Assembly (NCBI GenBank): GCA_036872755.1
Contig: JAVHNS010000001.1
Span: 558,001-622,000 of the forward strand
Reading direction: 5' to 3'
Source: Orbilia blumenaviensis
Taxonomy: Eukaryota > Ascomycota > Orbiliomycetes > Orbiliales > Orbiliaceae
Length of the DNA: 64,000 nucleotides
Shown here one piece after another: positions 49,801 to 61,337 of the stretch (the first letter of the stretch is position 1; each line of letters begins with the position of its first letter). The notes under the pieces were generated by a model that made no database searches, was not told the DNA's origin, and saw only the letters and a list, made by a program, of their open reading frames with translations. A program made the translations under genes and the position numbers.

Positions 49801-52800
49801 TACCGCCAAATGATGCGGAGTATTACCTTCGTCGTCAAAGACGTTGATATTGGCTTTGCTTTGAATGAGGGCTTTTACGAGATTCGAAAACCCTCCGTTG
49901 GCAGCGTATGCAATCGCAGTCCACCCTCTGTTCGAAACAGATTCAACGGGCATTTTGTTATTTAGAAGCTCGACCACTACGTCGAGATGACCATTGGCAG
50001 CGGCAAGGTGTAGAGCATTTTGGCCGTCCGAGTCTTTTGCAATTCCGTCCGCGATCGATTGTTTCCCATCGGCTGTTTCTTTTATGATGAAGGCTAGCAA
50101 GGTCTTGACGATTTTTAGATGCCCATGCGACGCGGAAAGTCGCAGCGCTGAATGTAAGCAAAGTTGGAAAGAAGTGAGCTCGATGTTGGGCTTGTCAATG
50201 ACGCCATTACTTTCTCTCTCTTCCTTAGGTTGCGCCTTTGTCGGGAGGGCGTCCAACCGTACGGTCTTGCTTCGTTTAATCCACGGTTTAGGAACGTCGG
50301 GCTGTGAATTTACTCGGCTGAGAAGTTCCTGAACGACCAGCCAGTGACCATTGGTCGATGCAATCTCCAGTGGCGTTTTGAGATCTCCAGCAGTGCTAAA
50401 TGCTACACTAGAACCTGATAAATCAATGACAGCCCGCACCAAATCCAAGTGCCCGTTAGCAGCTGCTATATATAGTAGTTCGTCGGTAGCCTGTGAAATT
50501 TGGTCTTCAGGAGTCTCAAGCTTAAGCAACAACTGTGCAATTTCGGTGTAACCACGTTCTGCTGCGCGGCTCCAGAGCCGATCACTCTTGTCGCGAGGCT
50601 CGTATGGATGCCCACCGGCCGATGCTTCCGGTGGCTTGAGCTTTCGTGCAAGAACTTGGTGGCCGTTCTCAATTGCGACTTTGAGAGCATCGATCAGCTT
50701 CGAGTCGGATTTCGATAGCGTCCAGTTCAAAAGACCGGGTTTCAATTCAATTAGGGCATCCATAGCTACTCCCATGCCATTCCCGGCCAGTATTTCAAGT
50801 AGACCGAAATAATAATCGCTGGCCAACCCTTCGTCTATTTTATCGTGTTCACGTATCATGAATTTGCATATTTCTTCTTGTCCGGCTTTGGCGGCTTCTA
50901 GGAGAGCCGCTTTTGACTTCACACCAAGTCTCTCCAAGAGTTTCACGATACCGAGACTGCCGGATCGACAAGCACTAATCAAAACTCGAGTCAAATCTGA
51001 GCCCTTGAGGCCAACTTGGTTATATTCTGGGTTTTTCTCCGAGTCTTCGCTCTTTCCCTCTTCTGTTTCTGTCTCTCCCTGTGGTGGCTCGCTGACCGCT
51101 TCTTCTTCTCGGGATAAAGCTACTTGGCTTTCTCTCTCTTTCTCTAATTTGGCTTCCGGGACCTTTTCTTCATTTCTTGCTTGAGCAAGGGAATACACCA
51201 TCAAGTCGACAAGCTCGTACCGTGCCGCGAATTCTAGCACAGAGTCTATCCGGTGTGTCCCAGGTATCGAGCCATCAAAACACCAAGCTAGCTTTGACCA
51301 GAGGTCAAACAATTCCTTATCCTTCAAAAAACTTAGAACCTCCGATGGTAATTCTGGTATTGACACCGGATCTAGGACCCCATCATTCGCAAAGTTTTGA
51401 GTTAATATAGAACTTCCGTTCTCGCCTTCGCAATATGATCCCCCCTCTGCGGGGTCGTTTCCGCCGTTAACAATGTGATGGGAATTTGGTGATACATCGA
51501 TAGCTGGGGAAGGGTATCTTTCATACCCTGCCTTGAAATGGCGCGGCCAGTACTTGACCGCGTATTCTAAAAGACCAAGGTGCCTACTCGAGCTCAACTC
51601 AATCAGGCCGATTGACTCTGGGCCGGTCAGAGTCTTGTCGTCTTTCACAATTCTAAGATAGTCGAGGCAGAGCTTTGTCATATCCCGATGAAAACTAGTT
51701 TTGGACTGGGCCCCGGCTCCCGAGTATTTCGCGTTTAGATAATTATGAAGACTGCAGTGAATGAGTTGAATCTCATCACGGACCATCTTGGTGGTCCCTG
51801 GGAAAACGCGGCTGACATCCTCAGAAACCTCCCATGGGCAATGTTCTTGAAGATTTTCTGCTGTAACGCCGCTGGTCCCTAAAGCTAACGCCACTGCAAG
51901 CTCATTCTGTTTTACTGGGCGGAAACTATGCGCGAGCCATTTTAACGCTGTTATAGCCCATGGTTGGTTATCGTGAGCCTTGCCCTCCAGAACTTGTTGA
52001 TAGGAGTCTGAAAGTGTCTCGGGGATTGAATCTAGTAGCTGGGAGATTGCGGACTTGGTTGACCGAATATCGGGATTTTCCAGTAACTGTAGCTGACGGC
52101 GTGCAAGTAAGAAACTCGGTTGCCCCGTATTTACTTTTTGGTGAATTTGGTCTTGAAACTCCTCCCAGAGCGGATTTAATTCTGTCAAGTTTATTGCGGT
52201 TTGCTGGGTCATGTCCTTAATCATTTCGGCCATCTTCTCTTGCTCTGTTAACCGCACTTCGTAATTTCCTCCTTCTATGTGAGAAAACCCCTTGGATTGA
52301 AGGCCCGTTGTCATCAACTTTATACAACCCCTGCCGGGAAGCCGAATCGATAGTATTGAGTTTAGGATTTCGACAACCCTATCAACTCCGTTGCGACACT
52401 CATCGGCTCTTTTAATTGCGAGGTATATAGGAGATTCTAGCCATGACGACCTAACCAAATCATACAGTAGCCCAGCTATATCATAATCAGTAAGATTGTT
52501 CTTGGAGTTTAGACTCAGAAGTAGTGGCATCACGCGAGAGTGGAGATAAGGCATATCTAGTAGCAGCTGTCTTGTCAGCGAACTGACCATTGAGCGAATT
52601 GAGTTTTGCCATATATTCTCTTTGTTGAAGGAGAAACTTAAGACGACGGCACCGGCCTCGAAAAGGGTTTTGATGATGTGGTCTGATACCACAGAGACCC
52701 CTGAACCGATTTCACCAGCAATGTTGAGGTGACTTGTTTTCTCGGCTGAATACCAATCATTGTACTGGTTGTTTTTCAGGACCCAAGACATAGAGCTGCT

Positions 52801-53361
52801 GTTTACTGAAGAGGAAAATGCAAATGAAGATCCAGCGTCAAGGAGTTTGCTCGTAATCTGGCCTAGTTTATAGCCTTGCTCCTGGAGTACTAGTTGAATA
52901 TCCGCATGGTCAATTTATGCCATGTTTCAATTATTTGAGCGGGAGCATACCGATTCTACGGTCGTGAACATTTCTTTCGATCTCATTTACTATGTTCGAT
53001 GTCCGCTCATTGTTGTCAAGGACCCAGTCATCCTGCTTTACTGAAGCATACTTCAATTTTCGGAAATGAGGTAAACCGCGCTGTAATCCCTCCTAGTACA
53101 GCAAATCCAAAATTAACTCCAGGTCTTGTTCCATGTTTAACGAAAAGAGTACTGGGAATAACATACGGTCGACGTTGCACTCCACAGGGAGTATCTTTTG
53201 GAGATCAAAGAGAAATGATGCTCCAAGGTTTCCAATAAGCCTCGTGTTTTATGAATGACTCGGTGAGTTTGCAGATATTGCCCACTCTGGTCTCGAAAGC
53301 TTGCATCGGACCTTGGAACCAAGGGGTCTTCTGAGTCTTTGGGCGAGCCCCCGAAGTTTAT
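46832..53361 (-). CDS. NLR-like receptor: NACHT, about 30 ankyrin repeats, C-terminal SPRY
   Basis: Five exons that keep frame: 53361-53167, 53092-52951, 52889-47402, 47342-47119 and 47055-46832 (2090 codons). The first ATG in frame is at 52791; the true N-terminus probably lies in an unresolved exon upstream of 53361. Numbering from that ATG: NACHT-type P-loop NTPase at 20-250, with GEIGSGVSV where GxPGSGKS(T) is expected and LAIKRADEC where the family has hxIDALDEC. A winged-helix-like segment follows (ITALKWLAHSFRPVKQNELA). Then a Glu-rich linker (545-585), ankyrin repeats (about 600-1710) and a SPRY domain (about 1735-1925: YWEIAIHREG, VGFCG, WGFHSDDGNIYA, GDVVGCGVILDRK, VAFKDVIGQVYPAV), and an acidic tail. 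Known relatives are STAND receptors of non-self recognition and cell death in fungi. ATP binding looks impaired. Confidence 0.85.
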
Positions 53362-54516
53362 CTAAGTCCAAGTGTTAAAAATTTTAATATTAAGATTCCA
53401 GACCTAGAGCGGGATGGCCACTGAGATTGTCTCTGTTGCTCGACGTACAATTGAGGAGGTTATCAGCGCAATATTTTGGAAACTCTTGTGCTCGGTAATA
53501 AGTAGGAGGGCCTATTTGTATTAAAAGTTTAGCAGCAGAACTTTAAATACTGTGAGAGCGACTCGGGTTGAGAATTTTACCAGTTTAAGAAAGTGACAGC
53601 TAATTTCATCTGTCAAAAAGACAACTGGGTTTGAGAGAGCTGCGCTTCCGCTCAAGGTATCTTCCTGGCATGGGCTCTTCCCTGAGTTTGTGGTTATCTC
53701 CGTCGTTGATGGGTAGTAAGACTCACGAGTTCAGTAATTATCGAATACGCGCCATCCTGCAGAGTCTTGTAGGGGGTAAACCGTACAGATATAGATTGCA
53801 GAGCTTGGATTTCCACAATCTTTGCCGAAGGGAACAACGGTGTGAGACTCTCGATTATCACACCCTCTTTGTCAGACTTGAAGCTCGGTATGAGAAATAT
53901 CCTAACCCAGTAAATGTTAATATTCTGACAGGCATGGTCTGATTTATGGTTATATTAGTCTACCAAAAAGGGTTAGGCTTCGTAGATGTCGAGCATTCCA
54001 TGTCGTTATTTCGTCCATGTAGTATCCTCCCTAAAAGCGAGAGAGTTTGAATACTATGAGACTCCGAGAAGAGGTTTGCGACTTTTATTTCTTTTAGCTC
54101 AAGGATCCTGACGTAGTTAGAGGTTTAATGGTTTACTGAACAGATAAGGTGTGGGTGACTTGGGTTGAAGGTGCTTCAGCCAGTTGCGGGGACGCTCGTA
54201 TGATACATGTTGGGCCGAATCTACAACGCGGGCCTGCGGCATCCGCAAGGGTTTCCCCTCTTTGGAAAAACTAAGACTACTAACATTTATATATGCTCGG
54301 CACATAGGTAACTCTTATACAGGCTTGCGATATCGATAGGAGCTCGTGAAAACTACACACAAGCCAACACCAAGAAGCTACAGACGTGCATGCGCACGAC
54401 GGGCAATTCCGTTAGGAACCGCGAAGTCAATTACATAGAATCTCTTGCATCTTTTGTCTATGGCATTCATTGGACTTCCTACAAAAGGGAAAGGAAGTAA
54501 AAACTTTCGTGTGCTT
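53362..54516. other. unresolved upstream part of the NLR gene, possible missing exons
   Basis: On the minus strand a stretch just above 53361 (roughly 53450-53512) reads as open, protein-like sequence between an ATAG acceptor and a GTACGT donor, in phase with the NLR exon at 53361. It has no ATG. A further stretch near 53690-53920 is open for about 75 codons on the minus strand. These may be 5' exons or decayed coding DNA. Nothing firm can be called. Confidence 0.3.
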
Positions 54517-55365
54517 CTACGCGGAAACTTGCATCTGTTTCGCGACGATGACGCCCCCCATTGCCATGAGGTCCAAATCCCCCAAGGAGTCTAGATCTAT
54601 TTCTGCTACATTGAGATCCTCTGGGTGTTCAATATCTGGATCGATATCAAAAGGGTCCACTGGATCGGTCCCTTCTCTTCCGGTAAGCCTTCGGATTCCC
54701 GTCTTAAAATCGACATCAGATTGAATTGTGATGAAGGCTCTGAACACAGAATCTGGCTTCCGTTTCAACAAGACAGATGTACGCAAAAAGGTAGGGATTC
54801 CATCGACCATATGGTTGTTCTCTGCGATAGACCAAATGACAGTATTTGGCGCACCATATGACCGACCACGAACTCGCTTCATGCCTGTGATCCGGGTTAC
54901 GTGATTGCTCGTTTTTGTTTCATGAAGCTCCATTTCATACCCCAACTCTGCACCAGCGACATCAATACCACCAAATATACCCCCTCCGAATGTATGGGAC
55001 ACATCTCGGATTCTCGTCGTCGGGTTGAGAGCGTGTGTATTTTCCGGGGCTATGCGAAAGACCTCTGGTTCTAATCGTTCGTTCCCACCAGCGTCCTCGA
55101 ATTTTAGGGTAATAATAGCGGATTTAAACCTTCGATCTTCTTTCAAGCTCGTGCTTATGAACCGGAACTCGAAGACAAGAAGAGTTGCCTCACTCCCCTT
55201 TGGTGTCAGTGTGCCGTGGGCGATATGCTTGATGTTAGCTTGAGTGACAAGTGTTTCTCCGCTGTCGACGAGAAGGCTACGAAAATTGGAACCTTCCTCA
55301 TTTTTTGTTCGGAAACACGCTCCTCCGTCACCCTCTTGGACTAAGAAAATATTGATCGAGTCCAT
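54517..55365 (-). CDS. orphan all-beta-looking protein beside the NLR
   Basis: Single exon, 282 residues from the ATG at 55365; the frame is open 16 codons further upstream but without an ATG. The family is not recognised from named domains. Residues 1-110 alternate hydrophobic and polar residues as beta strands do (LLVFEFRFIS, SAIITLKFED). Residues 130-235 contain SHTFGGGIFGGIDVAG, a basic ITGMKRVRGRSYGAPNTVIWSIAENN and GIPTFLRTSVLLKR. The last 50 residues are very acidic (PDIEHPEDLNVAEIDLDSLGDL) and end in a hydrophobic tip. I recall uncharacterised fungal proteins with a similar R-x-G-x-x-P-N-x-x-x-W-x-x-x-EN and GIP pattern, but cannot name the family. It lies between the NLR and the divergent S8-protease gene, 645 bp from the latter. 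Confidence 0.68.
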   Translation of the reverse strand: MDSINIFLVQEGDGGACFRTKNEEGSNFRSLLVDSGETLVTQANIKHIAHGTLTPKGSEATLLVFEFRFISTSLKEDRRFKSAIITLKFEDAGGNERLEPEVFRIAPENTHALNPTTRIRDVSHTFGGGIFGGIDVAGAELGYEMELHETKTSNHVTRITGMKRVRGRSYGAPNTVIWSIAENNHMVDGIPTFLRTSVLLKRKPDSVFRAFITIQSDVDFKTGIRRLTGREGTDPVDPFDIDPDIEHPEDLNVAEIDLDSLGDLDLMAMGGVIVAKQMQVSA

Positions 55366-56009
55366 GGCCGAGATTTTATGCTGCTTTGCTTGATTAAATG
55401 GATCCGTCCTCACCCAGACGAAGCTACGATAGCCTTTTTTTTATACAATTAGCTGAGGCCTACCTACAATCCTTCCAGTCACAGCCCCGCTTTCGCGAAC
55501 TCCCAAGTCGTGATTCCAGCGATAGAGCCCCGCATGAACCAATCTTTCTCCGTCAAGGATCCAGACGAGTTGTCAATTTTATAAATTTATGTCTGTCTTC
55601 CGAAAGTGGCAACTTTACGACCCACTCACGGCACGGCATCTGAAATCAGTTAATGCCAACCAATCGGAATATCGATAAACTTATTTCCACCTTAGAAAGC
55701 GCAGGGAAGCCCTGGACTAACTGCAGATGGGGTCTCGTTTCATTTTGCCCTTTTCTTCGCATACATATACGCATGCATCTACCGCAGAACTAGGCACCGT
55801 TAACCCCTCAGCAGGAAGCAAAGGCACGGGGTTCGCTACGCGGCATCCTTCAGGTGAAAACAACGATAAATCACCCGCTATAATCTCGATTTCGGATTTT
55901 GATTTTGCCTCGTTCGCAAACTACTACACATCAACACGTCTCAGCATCAGTCGTATTATTCCGTGTAGAAAACAATTATATCACTAGCATATCCGCCCCA
56001 GAACTGTCT
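55366..56009. other. divergent promoter between orphan and S8-protease genes
   Basis: About 640 bp between two divergent ATGs. The plus-strand frame from 55899 to 56009 is continuous with the protease gene but has no earlier ATG of its own that looks better than 56010. No separate gene is seen. Confidence 0.45.
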
Positions 56010-59000
56010 ATGGCGCGATTTGAAGAGGATGGAGGTTCTGACAACGATCTTGATGACGACTTCCAAGCACAAGCCCCAGACACAACCCTACTTGAGAAAG
56101 CTAAGAATGTCAATTTCTCGAACAAGTCTGAGGCCGAGGATTTCTTTACGGTCAATCGGGGAGAATTCGCTGCACAGGATCCGTCGCAGCGCAACATATT
56201 TCACGAAGTCGCTGAAACTAGTGTCCCAGACAAGAGTCGGCTAAGATGGTACTTAGCCTTCCTCGATTGCCTTTTCGACAACTATGGATCACTATTAAAA
56301 AGCACGGCAGAGGAAGGCCTTACGCCTTTGCATTCCGCCTTTAATAAATGGAACACACATTTCGTACGAAGAGCGATGGCAAACCAGAATATAAAAAACA
56401 TTGGTCAAATATTCGAGATGCGAACAAGCAGTGGAGAGAATGTTCTATGTTTTGCAATAAAATGTTGTTTCAAAGGCACAAAAGATATGATCGAAAGGTG
56501 CTTGCCCTCTACCCTGGCATTTGAGAACCGTGATGTACATGGAAACACTCTTCTTCATCGCCTAGTAGTTAAAGGCCCACCACCAAAAGCATCAACTGAG
56601 GAGTGGGAAATTTTGCAGCTTTCTCTGGTGAAACAACTTATTAGCGTTCATAGGGAAGCCCTAACATCTAGGAATAAAGCTGGAAACACGCCATTCCAAG
56701 AGCGACTGGCATTCCTAGAGGACAAAGTCCCCGGTGATTCGATAGTTGTTTATATTAAAGAGTTTTGCATGTGCAACCTATCGAGAGAAGACACAATAGA
56801 GGCACTGTACAGAACTGGTGAAGGTAGCGTAAAATAGACCCATATTTTTTTTCATTTTCGCCCGCGTCATCGCCCAAGCTTATTCAATGGCGAATTTCAA
56901 ACAGAAAGGCAGATAGAATTTGACCTGGCCGGTTTACCAAACCCGACTATCCCCCCAGGTTATCTCAAAAGCTTGTCCGCCCATCTAAAGTTCGAGTCAA
57001 TTCTGAAATACGTAGCTTTACCAAGTCTTTCATTTGAAATGGATGACGGTTCTATTACCAAAAGGTAAGCTTGCAGATAGATCAGCGCAAATTGCTCTAT
57101 ATCCCATCACTAGCGTGACTTTAAGGTTTGAACTTGTCATGAATCCATCACTAAGACCCCGTTCCTGTATACAAAAACATAGGTCTAGCAGCTACGGACG
57201 AGATACAAAAGATATGGCGAAAGAAAGCAGCAACCACACAACTGCTAGGAAGGGTAGGAAAGGTAGACAGAAAGGATTGACGAATATGCAGATCATTTTT
57301 GATTGGTTACGGGAACGAGGCGTCCAAAAAATCATCAAAGTCATCATTGTTGACAATGGTGATGTTGCTCACTCGGACGAGGCTATCGAAAACTGTCTCA
57401 AGGGCTTTGATGTTGAAATTTGGAATTGGAAGCGAGTTGATCTCGGTGCAGATGTTATCCAATACGCTGCTGGAACCTCTGTCAAAGAAATATCTCTATA
57501 CTCTAGCGGCAACAATGCTGTCTTGACTGGTTGGTCTGGCCCTGATGGTCTAGGCTGCCCAGAAAAGTTCCCCAAGGTAATTGATATTAAATGAGATGCA
57601 AATCGCCTGTATCACCTTGATGCTTTGAACACCCGCTAACATTACATGGCCACGGATTTGTTTAGCTCGAGAAAGTGAATTTATACATACAAGAGGTTTA
57701 GGAACCTAAACAGAGTCTACGTAGTATTTCTTGCGCCCAAGCTAATATTCGTTACGTGACAGGGCCTGGAGAACAAAACGCGACTGAAAAGAAACGTCGA
57801 CATCTTCACGGAAAGACTGAAAACGGCCTTCCAGGCTCAAAAAGAATCACAAATCCAAACCTTACAACAGGAACTAGATGCCCTAAGGGGACAACTGAAC
57901 AAAGAAAAATCAAAACCAGATCGAGATCCACAAAGGATCCTCCAAATTCAAAAAAAATTAGGGGTCCAGATCCAGGCTCAAAAAATCCTACAGGCCAAAA
58001 AGGACATTCAGGTCTACCACCTATTAGATACAGGCCCGCATTCTTATGCAGGGAGCTTCGCGACCTTGAATTCCAATCAGGAGAGGTAGGCCTTCGACTA
58101 TACCTAAGCGCAGAGCCTTTACGATTGACTACTAATGGAAATTGGAGTCATTAAAGCGAACACGCTTGGCTCAAGGTCATGGAACAGTTTGCTGAATGTA
58201 TACTCGGGCTCCCCGATGACCCCAAGCAACATATAAAGATTGCAGTCATCGACGATGGCGTAGATGCTTCTCTTTCCTTGTTCGAAGGCAAGATTGCTTC
58301 AGGCAGTTCATTCTGTCCATACCCTAATTCCAAGGATCTGATAAGCCCATACTTTGTGCCTTCGGGCACGCTGCACGGCACTATTATGGCATATCTCATC
58401 TGCAAAATATGTCCGAGGGTCAGACTCTATGTCGCCCGGTTAGACGAGGGTTATGCGGTTCACGGCAAAAGACAGATTACAGCCAGATCAGCAGCTGCGG
58501 TAGGTTTAAGAGATCACCAAGCGGTTCCACGACCGAGGAGCTAACAATGCCCAGGCTATCCGGTGGGCTGTCAAATGTGGTGTCGACATTATATCTATGA
58601 GCTGGACTATTGACTTCTTCGAGAATTCAAAGCCGAACGGCGACACATCTACCAAGTCTAGTGCCTTCCCACTTGGTGATTTAAGAAATGCGATAAACGA
58701 TGCTGCCGATAAAAAGATATTGATGTTTGGAGCGGCAAGCGATCAAGGGAGTGATTCTAATATCTGCTACCCGGCGAAATCAGAGAACGTTATCGCCATT
58801 GGTGCGGCTACGGAAACCGGAGAAATGTGTACATGGGTGCACCATGGACAGGCAGATTTTACATGCCCTGGATATCAAGTGCCTTTCAAGCGTGGAGACG
58901 GAACGCCATCATCTCCCCAGAACGGGAGCTCGGTTGCAACCGCTATTGCCGCAGGGCTCGCAGGGCTGATATTATACTGCGATCGAATAGCCAGTGGAAA

Positions 59001-59345
59001 GGAAGATGGGAGGTTGAAATCGAAGGACGGAATGTTTGATGCATTTTGCAATATGTCATCAATGGCCGGCGATAGAAGATTCCCACGGGTTAGTGAATTT
59101 TTCAACGTTGAGCGATCGGAGGTTGAGCACTGGACAGGCTATACAGAGGAAGAAGACATGGATGAAGGTAATGGAAATGCGCAGCCAAGTTTAAGTGGCC
59201 CCACAAAAAAGAAGCTAGATGATATATTAACTAATCTCAAGGTAGGCCTCTACTATAAGGTTGTTAGCTCCGCCTGTAGATGCATTTTAACTAACAAAAG
59301 ATTTTCGTAAACTAGAAACCGCACAAATACGTCTGGCGCCCTTGA
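56010..59345 (+). CDS. intracellular ankyrin-like/coiled-coil/S8 subtilisin-type protease
   Basis: Eight exons: 56010-56823, 56905-57064, 57126-57576, 57666-57695, 57763-58085, 58157-58499, 58555-59241 and 59316-59345, all in frame, 945 residues. Order: acidic N-terminus; ankyrin-like repeats at 60-250 (EEGLTPLHSAF, DVHGNTLLHRLV); a linker domain with FDWLRERGVQKIIKVIIVD and SLYSSGNNAVLTGW (about 380-475); a coiled coil (486-592, Gln/Lys-rich); and an S8 protease (610-880). Catalytic residues are Asp625 (AVIDDG), His666 (TLHGTIMA) and Ser833 (NGSSVATAIAAG). The oxyanion position reads AASD instead of the usual AAGN. No signal peptide, so it should act in the cytosol. Tail KPHKYVWRP depends on the last intron; otherwise the frame ends at 59310. 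Likely an executioner or regulator linked to NLR-type signalling, by inference. Confidence 0.85.
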
Positions 59346-61337
59346 GAGAGACATGCGACACTATACAGGTGCTGTCGAAACTGTTCTGATCGCATCCTAA
59401 TATACATGCTCATGCGCACTCAATGTACTACGGGGCTAATCAAGCAGTTGGATAAGCTTGTATATAACATAAATATAAACGAGGGGGTACACTTCAATAT
59501 CCCAAAAATATTTCTTCCTTCCTTCTTAATTTTCATACAAAAATCTTCTCAAACGCGTCAACCATCATCATGACATTCTCTTCTAACTCCCACCACCTTT
59601 TTTTATTATTACCATGGCATTTGTCCCTTTCCTTATTAGTTGTCTTATCAGGCGGGTATTCACGCTTTGATAGGTAGGGCCGATGGACCGCCCGCTCCTT
59701 TGGGGATGATGGGGGGTGAGAATCTATGTACTACCACCAGATCAGAGTTGGCTAGGGGTGTAGAGCCAGGTAATCATCCACTCGCGACGCGTCAACACCT
59801 CATTTTCATCCAGCCCCCCCCCACCCCTTCTTTTTTTTTTTTTATTATATATATATTCTCAGTATCTTCCCAATGCTAATTAGAGCTTGCTTACACTGCT
59901 CCTCGACTTTTAGATATTGCTGCCCCAGCTTTACCGAATTCGTTAACGGGGAGTTAACAAAAGACTGCAAAGCAGGAAGGAGATGATCTGACTTCCCTTC
60001 CCGGCCCCCATACCATCAAAGGTCACTACGCCACAAATACTGTAGGAAAGAGTGGAGGGCTGGGGGTTTAATCGAATACCCCTGGCCTAGCATCGACGAC
60101 AAAAACGGGGTTACACACTACAACGGGCCTACGAGGCCCTCTTTCCGAGTCGGGAACAGGTCATGTGCCCCGGGGGGGTTGATGTTAAATGAGGCGCCAC
60201 CACTATGGCGGGGGATGGGGTATTCTGACCCCCTCCCCCAAGATTTTTGGTGGGTCGTCGTGTGGCCCTTTTTTTTCTTTGTTCGGAGAGGGCCCCTTCG
60301 ATTGGTGGCACCGACTACCAGGATGTCCCCTCCTCCAGAGGGCCCTACTATAACATGAGCCTTTCTTGGAGGGAAAAATATGGTATATATCAAAACTCTA
60401 AGGGAAGACTGCGGCCTCGGGGTTCGTCCCCAGGCCGAACATTCAGCTCAATGTGGACTAGCTGGGGCTTTACCACCACGACCTACATACCCTCGGGGTC
60501 GCTACTGGGTAGTTCGGTAGAGCAATCCACCCAAAACATGCTTCTGTCCCCTAGAAGGCCATTAATGGCCTATACAGGCTCAGGCATCGCAGCCCAGTCA
60601 GAGTTAACATACCATCGACTCACACACCCTCCTCGTCAAGTGATAGTCCTGGTTTACGCCGCGGGGTGTTGTTAGCGGTGGAGAGCTTTGAAACTTTTTG
60701 GAAACATCATCCCCGTCGCCTGGAAGGGCGGGAGGGAATAGGACGGGGGACTTTTGCGATACGGGTTTGTTGGGGGCTGGTGGGACCTAGGTTTGAACGG
60801 AGCCGGAAGAAGCTCCAAAGAAGATGGGGGCCTGGGGAGGTATGGGCAGGGCAGCGGGTATTCCCCATCGACGATGGCTTCGGGGTCTGGGCCTGCCGGA
60901 TTAATTATTAGAAATGGAACCCGAAGCCCATTGGGGGGGCTCGGGTTGGTTAAGGGACCTGATCGCCTGCTTTCAGACTTTTGGCATGGGTGCAGTTTGA
61001 TTTTATATCTTGCATTTTTAGAAATATTTGATGTTTGATATCGATCTTCCGCCATGTGTATTCTTCTTTTTCCTCGTATGGGACAATGAACGTTTTAGAA
61101 GATTGTTTTGTTCACGTTTCGCTGGAATACATATTAAGTAGACGAGAAAACTAGGGCATATTACGCTAGTAGCACGCTGCTCAGGGTGGAATACAAAGAA
61201 ATCACAAATAAACGAGTTTGTTTTATTCCCTTTCCACTAAGTATACAGTTATAATACTACCTAGGGAGCCTGTAAACGTATCATAGTGTTATTGATAGTT
61301 GCTTAAACAGTTGTATTAGGATAGGTTAACGCCACTC
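59346..61337. other. intergenic, no supported gene
   Basis: Two kilobases between the protease and the F-box gene, convergent. The middle (60.0-61.0 kb) is GC-richer and holds frames of 80-142 codons on both strands, but none shows motifs or gene-like codon use. Possibly old mobile-element-derived DNA; no terminal repeats were seen. Confidence 0.4.

Noticed and set aside
56824..56904. In-frame TAG in the protease gene read as a nonsense mutation
   Set aside because: An 81-bp GT-AG intron removes it in phase 1 and the frame then continues through six more exons to the S8 domain, so splicing is the better explanation.
60118..61055. Frames of up to 142 codons in GC-richer DNA
   Set aside because: Low-complexity Pro/Gly/Arg readings on both strands with no recognisable domain or gene-like codon use.
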